8,407 bases of DNA from Oscillospiraceae bacterium (GTDB lineage: Bacteria; Bacillota; Clostridia; WRCU01). Position 1 is the first letter of the stretch, and every line of letters starts with the position of its first letter. Location: NCBI GenBank assembly GCA_009783805.1, contig WRCU01000049.1, positions 1 to 8,407 on the forward strand. Reading direction: 5' to 3'. A program made the position numbers and the translations under genes. Below are positions 1 to 4,839 of this stretch, piece after piece. A model generated the notes under the pieces. That model did not search any database and had not been told where the DNA came from. It worked only from the letters and a program-made list of their open reading frames with translations.

Positions 1-1
1 A

Positions 2-196
2 GCCGAGGCCGGGACGCACGCCTCCCCGCCGAAGTCGGAAGGGCGTTTCGCGCATGAGGGCGACCGGGCCTTCTAAGACGTGGCGCGCCATTGCGACGCG
101 ATGCTGATAACGGCCAACCTGCGCCACTACCCGCACGGCGACCCGCTCGTGGTCACGGCCGGCGAATTCTGCCGCCTGATACGGCCGGAAGGGTGA
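2..196 (+). pseudogene. 3' end of a PIN-domain (VapC-like) toxin gene with an in-frame stop
   Basis: Read in frame 2 from the left edge, the translation ends a first segment with HEGDRAF, meets TAA at 74-76, then continues DVARHCDAMLITANLRHYP and ends at TGA 194-196. From family knowledge, the C-terminal part of one PIN-domain toxin group reads D-E-x-D-R-x-F-Y-x-V-A, then L-[VI]-T-[GA]-N-x-[KR]-H-[YF]-P, then a V-[VT]-x-x-x-E-F tail, and all three blocks are present here. The stop falls exactly where the conserved Tyr after Phe is expected, so a single TAC or TAT to TAA change explains it. PIN proteins are metal-dependent RNases, usually toxins of type II toxin-antitoxin pairs. The 5' part and any antitoxin lie outside the window. 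A GTG at 80 and an ATG at 101 could restart translation but would give only a fragment. A sequencing error is possible. The next gene converges on it after 42 bases. Confidence 0.72.
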
Positions 197-238
197 AGCT
201 CAGCCTGCCGTCCGGCCCTTGCCTCATGACCATAGTCG

Positions 239-1018
239 TCACCCCTTTGGGTTGCCGGACTCGCGCGTCAGTGACTTGACCCATGTGCGCTCGGCTTGGC
301 GCACTAAGAACCGATGCATCGGCATGATGCCTTCGGATGCGTCATAGCCTTCCAAGGCTTCATAATAATCGGCCTTCTCGTCCTCATGGATGATGATCGG
401 CGGGTGGTCGCGGACCATCAGGTAATAGTTCAACAGCGTACGGCCCACGCGGCCGTTCCCGTCGGCGAACGGGTGTATGTGCTCGAACCTCGCATGGAAG
501 TAGGCCGCGACCTTCATTATCCTGCCATCCTCGGATCCGTCCATGACGGTTTCGCCCACCTCGCGAAGCAACTCTTCGACGTCTCCCATAACCTTGGTTG
601 GCTCGGAGCCCACCTCCATTCGCCCCGTCACGTAGTCGTGCCTCTTGAACGAGCCCGGACGCTCGCCTTGCCCGACATAGCGCCTCTCGTCATAAGTGCC
701 GCCGGTCAGGGCCCCATGGATCTCCAGGACCAACCTTACGGTCAAGGGCTCCCTATCGATTATCTTTTTTTTCAGGAACTCATAGCACAGCCTTTGATTG
801 CTGAGCTCGAAGAGCGCCCGGGGGTCGCCCGTAAAGCCGACGGCCTTGCCGTTCTCGAACATCTCGCGCGTGTCATGGTATGTAATGTCTACGTTCTCGA
901 TCCTGCCTGAGTTGTATGCGAAAAGGACCTTGAAGCTATGCAGCCTCAGGTCGATGTCGGAGGCGGAGGCCACGCGCCAACCGCGCCACATCCTGACGAT
1001 GTCCTCATAGACGCCCAT
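239..1018 (-). CDS. Fic-family protein (probable AMP-transferase), autoinhibited class II type
   Basis: The product is 259 residues. The Fic signature H-P-F-A-D-G-N-G-R-V-G-R starts at His182 and matches HPFx[DE]GNGRxxR fully, including the catalytic His and the phosphate-anchoring residues. Upstream, S37-G-R-I-E41-N fits the inhibitory-helix motif [ST]xxxE[GN]. In class II Fic proteins the Glu of this motif blocks productive ATP binding, so the enzyme is probably held inactive until triggered. Fic proteins usually transfer AMP from ATP to a Ser, Thr or Tyr of a target protein; the target cannot be read here. The protein has no signal peptide and is probably cytosolic. The ATG at 1018 has a GGGGG run 8 bases upstream. 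An in-frame TTG at 1036, directly after the upstream gene's stop, lacks such a site. The gene is last in the minus-strand operon, 18 bases after the sialidase-like gene. An A8 tract lies within codons 83-85. Confidence 0.9.
   Translation of the reverse strand: MGVYEDIVRMWRGWRVASASDIDLRLHSFKVLFAYNSGRIENVDITYHDTREMFENGKAVGFTGDPRALFELSNQRLCYEFLKKKIIDREPLTVRLVLEIHGALTGGTYDERRYVGQGERPGSFKRHDYVTGRMEVGSEPTKVMGDVEELLREVGETVMDGSEDGRIMKVAAYFHARFEHIHPFADGNGRVGRTLLNYYLMVRDHPPIIIHEDEKADYYEALEGYDASEGIMPMHRFLVRQAERTWVKSLTRESGNPKG
765..772 (-). repeat. A8 homopolymer tract inside the Fic gene
   Basis: The coding strand reads CTG-AAA-AAA-AAG (L-K-K-K, Lys83-85). Eight consecutive A residues in GC-rich coding DNA are conspicuous, since the neighbouring genes favour AAG for lysine. 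Gain or loss of one base here, or transcriptional slippage, would shift the frame about 100 codons before the Fic motif and abolish the enzyme. Confidence 0.85.
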
Positions 1019-1036
1019 GCGTGCGTCCCCCAGCAA

Positions 1037-2167
1037 TCAGTCGTCGGCGTACAGCCACTCCAGGTCGAACTTTATCAGGTTCATGGACTCGGCCCCATGT
1101 TCGATGTCGTAGAGGACGTATATGGCCTTGTCGGGGCCGACCGCGATGTCGGCGTAGCCCGCCCTGCCGGGCTGGGCCACCTTCGAGCGCTCCCAGGTCC
1201 TCCCGTCGTCGCGGCTGGCGCGGACCGTCAGATTCTTTCGCGGGGCGAGGAACGACTCGGGGTTCTGGTCGTCGTTGGCGCAGTTGACGAAGAGGATCGT
1301 TTCGTCGTCGTAGCGCACGGCGCTGCCGAAGCACCTGGGGTCCGGCAGGGCCATGTCAAAGGCCTGAGGCGCCCAACCGCCTATGCCGTCGGGGCCGAAC
1401 GTGACCGACCTGCGCTTCATGTCGCTGGTGTTGCGGGAGTTGAGCATGACGCCCCCGCCTGAAAGCTCCACCGCCACCGTCTCGTTGGGGCACGTGACCT
1501 CGCCCTCGGTGCCCAGGATCTCGCCCAGCCGCCAAGATTCGCCGCGGTCGAGGCTATACAGCGTCGAGACGACGTTGTCGCTGGCGTGCTGCATGGCGTG
1601 CTCGATGCCGACCTTGTACGGCGTCATCCATACCGGGGTGAGGAGCATGCCCGGGTTCTTGCTCTTGCCGCTCAGGACGATGCCGTGGCCGGGCCCCGCG
1701 GCGATGAGGCTGTATGGGTAGCCTTCGGTATGGCACATGGCCGAGATTTCGCGCGGCTCCGACCATGTCAGGCCGTCGTCCGCGCTCCGTGCGTAGTAGA
1801 CGCCGCCGCCGCGCAGGGCCTCGTACCCGTACCAGACGCTGTAGACCATGTGCACCAGGCCGCCGTCGGCGATCATCACGGCGTTGTTCGTCGTCCGGTG
1901 GCCGCCCGTCCCCTTCGGGTCGGTGCCGTTGCACAGGACCTTGGTCTCCGACCAGGACCTCCCGCCGTCGACGCTGCGCTTCATGACGATGTCGATGGCC
2001 GCCCAGTCGCCCCATCGGAAGAACACGCTGTCATAGTCGCGCGCCTCGGCGTACGCGAGCAGCGTGCCCCTATCGGTGACGACGATCCCGGGTATGCTGA
2101 ACTCGCCGTATAAATGCTCCTTGTTGCCGCCGCGCCATACGACGCTCTCCGTCAGCCCTATGCCCAT
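1037..2167 (-). CDS. Sialidase-fold (BNR/Asp-box, GH33-like) protein with an altered first arginine
   Basis: The 376-residue product has Asp boxes (SxDxGxxW) at S65-W72, S128-W135, S205-W212 and S318-W325, marking a six-bladed beta-propeller of the sialidase type. By spacing against GH33 enzymes, the likely active-site residues are Glu229 and Tyr338 (nucleophile pair, in GYAD), Arg245 and Arg310 (second and third arginines of the carboxylate-binding triad) and an Asp near 46-59 (acid/base). The usual F-R-I-P motif reads F-S-I-P at 23-26, so the first triad arginine is Ser24 (AGC). Family sialidases cleave terminal sialic acids; here the substrate may differ or activity may be lost. There is no signal peptide, so the protein is probably cytosolic, unlike scavenging sialidases. 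The start is ATG 2167: AAGGAGG lies 6 bases upstream, whereas the ATG at 2173 directly abuts that site. The gene follows the oxidoreductase by 44 bases and precedes Fic by 18. Confidence 0.87.
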   Translation of the reverse strand: MGIGLTESVVWRGGNKEHLYGEFSIPGIVVTDRGTLLAYAEARDYDSVFFRWGDWAAIDIVMKRSVDGGRSWSETKVLCNGTDPKGTGGHRTTNNAVMIADGGLVHMVYSVWYGYEALRGGGVYYARSADDGLTWSEPREISAMCHTEGYPYSLIAAGPGHGIVLSGKSKNPGMLLTPVWMTPYKVGIEHAMQHASDNVVSTLYSLDRGESWRLGEILGTEGEVTCPNETVAVELSGGGVMLNSRNTSDMKRRSVTFGPDGIGGWAPQAFDMALPDPRCFGSAVRYDDETILFVNCANDDQNPESFLAPRKNLTVRASRDDGRTWERSKVAQPGRAGYADIAVGPDKAIYVLYDIEHGAESMNLIKFDLEWLYADD

Positions 2168-2173
2168 ATGCAT

Positions 2174-2180
2174 CCTCCTT
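2174..2180 (-). promoter_or_regulatory. Ribosome binding site that decides the sialidase-like start
   Basis: The minus strand reads AAGGAGG, then ATGCAT, then ATG. The second ATG (2167) has the 6-base spacer also seen at the GNAT and kinase genes. The first ATG (2173) has no spacer. Initiation at MGIG rather than MHMG is therefore preferred. Confidence 0.8.
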
Positions 2181-2211
2181 ATTATGGCACCCGGACCTGG
2201 CGAAGCGCGCC

Positions 2212-3240
2212 TCAGTCCGGCGCGCCTAGGCCCAGCCCATGGTACGCGTCCTTGATCCTGAGGCACGTCTCCAGCGTCCGCATCCCGTCGAGGATGGGGC
2301 AGAGCAGCGGGGCGTCGCCGTCGAGGTGCGCCGTGATGTTCCTCACGGCGCCGTTCAGGCTCTCGGAAAGGTCCATCTCCGTGCCCGAGGAGCGGACGTA
2401 GTTCCTATGCCCGAAATACGCTGAAGACTCGTTAAGGTCATACTCCTCGGCCTTCATCCCACCGTCTAGGAGCTTCACCCTTTTCTTCTCGAACAGCAGG
2501 TCCATCTCGAATATCGTCACCTTGCCGCTGTCGACGGGGATGAGCGCGAACCTGCCGCCGGCGACCCCCAGCAGGGCCGCCACGCTCGGGTCATCCGGGG
2601 AGTGGTCGTCCATGCCCCAGAGGATCCCCTCGATCCCTATCAGGGCGCCGTCGTCCGCGGCCTCGCGCTTGGGCCAGGAGGCGGCCGCGCCCACGTCCCT
2701 GCCGAATAGGTAGAAGAGCAGGTCGACCATGTGCGAGCCGTTGTGCAGGATACCCTTGCCGTAGTAGCCCGTGCCGTGTATGAACTGGCCGTACTCGCCG
2801 TTCACGACCTTGCCCCTGAGGTATGAGTAGTATTCGATGAAGCGCCTGCCGTGGTTCACCAGGATGGGCGTCCTGACCTGCCGCGCCATCAGCCTCAGAG
2901 AGTCCAGCTCATCGTGGCTCGTCGCCACCGGCTTTTCGAGCAGTATGAGGGATGGGTCCCTCTTCAGCGTCTCGGTCAGGACCTCGTAGTGGAGTCTGTC
3001 CGGCACGGCTATGGAGTATATGTCCGCCTTGGGGGCTTCGTGCACGTCCGCATAAGGTTTGCCGCCCCATATGCCGCAGGCCTGCCTGGCCTTTTGGGCG
3101 TCGCTGTCTATGAATCCGAGCAGCCTATGGTCCGGCGAGCTTGCGAAGGCGTGGGCGTGCGAGAGGACCTTGCCGTCGCCGGGCCCGTCGTACAGCGCCC
3201 CCATCAGGCCGGCGCCGATTATCAGTACGCTTCGTCTCAT
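2212..3240 (-). CDS. Gfo/Idh/MocA-family NAD(P)-dependent oxidoreductase
   Basis: The 342-residue product begins with a Rossmann beta strand and G9-A-G11-L-M-G14 (GxGxxG), the dinucleotide-binding loop. The family's E-K-P motif is at 102-104 (EKPVATS), which carries the lysine that normally contacts cofactor and substrate. A histidine-containing H-N-G-S-H-M-V-D-L segment follows in the C-terminal half, matching the GSHxxDL catalytic region of the family. Length is typical. Such enzymes oxidise or reduce a sugar or sugar nucleotide. The substrate is not readable, but the GNAT, sialidase-like and nearby PseG-like genes suggest a surface-sugar or nonulosonate step. The ATG at 3240 has a G-rich site (AAAGGGGG) about 11 bases upstream, a longer spacer than its neighbours have. 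It lies 42 bases after the GNAT gene and 44 before the sialidase-like gene, so cotranscription is likely. Confidence 0.88.
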   Translation of the reverse strand: MRRSVLIIGAGLMGALYDGPGDGKVLSHAHAFASSPDHRLLGFIDSDAQKARQACGIWGGKPYADVHEAPKADIYSIAVPDRLHYEVLTETLKRDPSLILLEKPVATSHDELDSLRLMARQVRTPILVNHGRRFIEYYSYLRGKVVNGEYGQFIHGTGYYGKGILHNGSHMVDLLFYLFGRDVGAAASWPKREAADDGALIGIEGILWGMDDHSPDDPSVAALLGVAGGRFALIPVDSGKVTIFEMDLLFEKKRVKLLDGGMKAEEYDLNESSAYFGHRNYVRSSGTEMDLSESLNGAVRNITAHLDGDAPLLCPILDGMRTLETCLRIKDAYHGLGLGAPD

Positions 3241-3282
3241 CGCTTGCTGCGCCCCCTTTCCGTCGATCCGAGCGGACGCGCC

Positions 3283-3837
3283 TTACGCCCGCGAAACCCA
3301 TTCTTCGCGCAGCAGGCCGTACTCTATGACGTCGAGGTACGACCCGCCCTTGTACTCCGCCTTGCGGCGCACGCCTTCCTTGCTGAAGCCCAAGGCGGCG
3401 CAAATCCTTTGCATGCCCAGGTTGTCTTCCAAGGTCCCGCAGTGGACCCTTCTGAGGTTCAGCGAGTCGAAGGCGTGGTCGACCATGTACTGTGAGGCCT
3501 TCCGCCCATACCCCTTCCCCCAGTAGTCCTTCTCGCCGATGATGATCGCCAGCTCGGCGGACCGGCTCACGTAGTCTATGCCCTGCAGGCTGACGTTGCC
3601 TATGTGGACGTCCTCCACCCTATGGACGATGGCCATGACCAACCGCGAGCGGTCCGCGGCCGACTCGGACGCGTAGGCGATGAGGGAGTCCCTGCCTAGC
3701 GGGAACCGGTGGTGGGAGTTGTGCCGGCAGACCTCCTCGTCGTCGAACCAATGGAGGTAGTTGCCGTCCGCGTCCTCCCTCTCGAGCATCCTGAGATATA
3801 CGTCGCCGCAGTCGATGAAGCAGCGCCTGGCTCTCAT
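3283..3837 (-). CDS. GNAT-family N-acetyltransferase (RimJ/RimL-like)
   Basis: The 184-residue product has the GNAT acetyl-CoA pyrophosphate loop D-Y-W-G-K-G-Y-G-R-K-A at about 104-114 ([QR]xxGx[GA] type). The preceding beta-strand block is GNVSLQGIDY, and the later N139-x-x-x-x-x-I-C-A-A-L-G-F segment is typical of the C-terminal half of the fold. It should transfer acetyl from acetyl-CoA to an amine. RimJ/RimL relatives act on protein N-termini, but relatives in glycan clusters acetylate amino sugars (PseH is a GNAT in pseudaminic acid synthesis). The sugar-gene context favours the second role; I infer this and would not assign pseH. TAGGAGG lies 6 bases before ATG 3837, fixing the start. 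This is the first gene of the minus-strand operon and its promoter should lie in the adjoining repeat-rich region. Confidence 0.87.
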   Translation of the reverse strand: MRARRCFIDCGDVYLRMLEREDADGNYLHWFDDEEVCRHNSHHRFPLGRDSLIAYASESAADRSRLVMAIVHRVEDVHIGNVSLQGIDYVSRSAELAIIIGEKDYWGKGYGRKASQYMVDHAFDSLNLRRVHCGTLEDNLGMQRICAALGFSKEGVRRKAEYKGGSYLDVIEYGLLREEWVSRA

Positions 3838-3871
3838 TCGGGGCCTCCTAACGTAGCGATGGGCTCATTGC

Positions 3872-3888
3872 CATGAGGCATACTCATG
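3872..3888. repeat. Perfect 6-5-6 inverted repeat (operator candidate)
   Basis: CATGAG, five bases, then CTCATG form a perfect dyad, 34 bases upstream of the GNAT start codon on the minus strand. The size and symmetry fit a dimeric repressor site. It lies where a transcription start or early transcribed region of the sugar operon would be. No regulator can be named. Confidence 0.5.
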
Positions 3889-3934
3889 TTAATACATATG
3901 CCATATTAATGCATATGCCATTCCCATGCATAGG
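3889..3934. repeat. Three tandem repeats with a 17-base period
   Basis: TTAATACATATGCCAT (3889-3904) and TTAATGCATATGCCAT (3906-3921) are identical except for one base and are offset by exactly 17. A shorter third copy keeps the core in phase: ATACATATG at 3892, ATGCATATG at 3909 and ATGCATAGG at 3926. The array sits just upstream of the inverted repeat and the GNAT gene, so it is a likely protein-binding array controlling the sugar operon. It could also overlap the promoter, since TAATAT and TATTAA hexamers on the minus strand resemble -10 elements. Confidence 0.6.
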
Positions 3935-4066
3935 GTGGCCGTCATGTGGCCCCCGGCCGCTTCATCGCGGCGCAGAGGTGGCATGCTGTCGAGTCATCCG
4001 TTTACTATGATTATATTTTGTTAAATAAAATGGCGCCTTTGATGATAAATACGTGGAATGCGTCTA

Positions 4067-4079
4067 CATTAATTTAATG
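4067..4079. repeat. AT-rich palindrome (6-1-6)
   Basis: CATTAA-T-TTAATG is a perfect 13-base dyad in the AT-rich core of the divergent region, about 80 bases upstream of the candidate -10 box of the hemerythrin operon. It may be a regulator site; palindromes this AT-rich can also arise by chance. Confidence 0.35.
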
Positions 4080-4151
4080 ATGTGAAATTTAGCGCTAGAT
4101 ATATGTGTTTCAACAACGAATTCATCATAAATGTCATCTGAAAACGTATTG

Positions 4152-4157
4152 TATAAT
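4152..4157 (+). promoter_or_regulatory. Candidate -10 box (TATAAT) for the hemerythrin-kinase operon
   Basis: A perfect TATAAT lies at the edge of the AT-rich segment, 127 bases before the hemerythrin start. No good -35 hexamer sits 16-18 bases upstream (AAATGT is the in-place sequence), so the promoter would be activator-dependent or is not real. A start here would give a leader of about 120 bases. Confidence 0.35.
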
Positions 4158-4200
4158 GGCCCCGCAAGCATTATCATTATCACACCCTGGGCCGAGGCCG

Positions 4201-4218
4201 GCGCCGTATGCGCCGTAT
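4201..4218. repeat. Tandem duplication of a 9-base unit in the hemerythrin leader
   Basis: GCGCCGTAT occurs twice in direct succession with no spacer, in the putative leader 67 bases before the hemerythrin start. GGCGC before it and GCGCC within it can also pair as a short hairpin. No function can be assigned. Confidence 0.45.
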
Positions 4219-4284
4219 CGGCAGCGAACATGTCGGAATGCCGCAGCAATAAACGCAACGTAAATAGAAAGGAAGGGGTGGGTA

Positions 4285-4725
4285 ATGATGGCGAGCCAAA
4301 CCAACGGGATCGTATGGGACGACAAGCTCAGGATGGGCAACGAGCAGGTCGACTCGCAGCACATGAGGCTGTTCGAGCTGGTGAACGGGCTGGTCGACCA
4401 ATGCGTGGGAGGCGGCAGCATCGTGAAGCTGAAGGAGACCCTGGAGTTCCTGGTCGGTTACACGGTGAGGCACTTCTACGACGAGGAGGCCATACAGGTC
4501 ATACACAACTACCCGGGGTACAAGGAGCACAAGGGCATCCACGAAAGGTTCAAGGAGTCGGTGGGCGGGCTCGTGAAGCGCTTCGAGGAGAGCGGATCCT
4601 CGGAGGAGCTGAACAATGACCTGAACAAGACGGTCATCCGCTGGCTCGTGAACCATATCTGGAAGGAAGACAGGAAGATCGGGGCGCACATCCACGGCGT
4701 CACCTCCAGGGAGATAGGGTACTGA
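4285..4725 (+). CDS. Bacteriohemerythrin (single-domain diiron protein)
   Basis: The 146-residue product keeps all seven expected iron ligands: His26 (in VDSQH), His63 and Glu67 (HFYDE), His82 and His86 (HKGIH), His124 and Asp129 (HIWKED). These form the non-heme diiron site of the four-helix hemerythrin fold, which binds O2 reversibly. Length is typical and there is no signal peptide, so it is cytosolic. In anaerobes and microaerophiles such proteins scavenge, carry or report oxygen. AAGGAAGG lies 8 bases before ATG 4285; the second ATG at 4288 is less well spaced. The sensor kinase follows after 114 bases on the same strand with no clear terminator between. A shared transcript is likely, and hemerythrin could supply an oxygen or redox cue to the kinase (inference). 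Confidence 0.94.
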   Translation: MMASQTNGIVWDDKLRMGNEQVDSQHMRLFELVNGLVDQCVGGGSIVKLKETLEFLVGYTVRHFYDEEAIQVIHNYPGYKEHKGIHERFKESVGGLVKRFEESGSSEELNNDLNKTVIRWLVNHIWKEDRKIGAHIHGVTSREIGY

Positions 4726-4826
4726 CGGGCGGACGTCGGGGGTGGGCCTACCTGGGGTCGGACGGCCATGCGCGGAAACCTAACGAACTGGCGGGCGTGG
4801 GCTGGCCCCGCGTCCCGGAAAGCGAT

Positions 4827-4833
4827 AGGAGGG
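4827..4833 (+). promoter_or_regulatory. Ribosome binding site that sets the kinase start
   Basis: AGGAGGG lies 6 bases before ATG 4840. An in-frame ATG at 4768 would add 24 residues (MRGNLTNW...) that lack any ribosome binding site and look like translated leader. The 4840 start puts a basic MRWFRNLRVGSK segment just before the first membrane helix, as usual. Confidence 0.85.
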
Positions 4834-4839
4834 CACCAT

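Larger units (their letters stand above)
3838..4284. promoter_or_regulatory. Divergent regulatory region between the sugar operon and the hemerythrin operon
   Basis: This 447-base stretch separates two divergent operons and has no convincing gene. A possible 64-codon minus-strand frame at 4064-4258 has no ribosome binding site and no recognisable content. The part nearest the GNAT gene (about 3868-3935) carries direct repeats and CATATG-type palindromes. About 4000-4165 is strongly AT-rich against the GC-rich surroundings, as expected for promoters or bound regulators. From about 4180 it is GC-rich again and forms the leader of the hemerythrin gene. No riboswitch family is recognisable. Confidence 0.7.

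Noticed and set aside
183..217. Inverted repeat GGCCGGA/TCCGGCC as a terminator between the PIN remnant and Fic
   Set aside because: The loop is 21 bases and no T run follows on either strand, so pairing is not convincing as a terminator.
314..1462. Plus-strand open frames across the Fic and sialidase-like genes
   Set aside because: Both overlap well-supported minus-strand genes and have no recognisable content or start signals.
3886..3933. Short minus-strand frames (about 12-15 codons) within the repeats as leader peptides
   Set aside because: They arise from the many ATG triplets in the CATATG repeats; no ribosome binding site precedes them and no attenuator hairpin follows.
3872..3934. 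CRISPR array
   Set aside because: The repeats are too short, imperfect and separated by a single base, with no spacers and no cas genes.
4064..4258. A 64-codon minus-strand frame in the divergent region
   Set aside because: No ribosome binding site, no domain, unusual composition, and it lies over promoter-like AT-rich DNA.
4160..4284. Cyclic-di-GMP (GEMM) or other riboswitch in the hemerythrin leader
   Set aside because: An AAACGCAACG stretch caught the eye, but the paired helices and tetraloop-receptor layout of the known class are absent.
4768..4839. Upstream ATG as the kinase start
   Set aside because: It has no ribosome binding site, whereas ATG 4840 has AGGAGGG at 6 bases and places the membrane helix normally.
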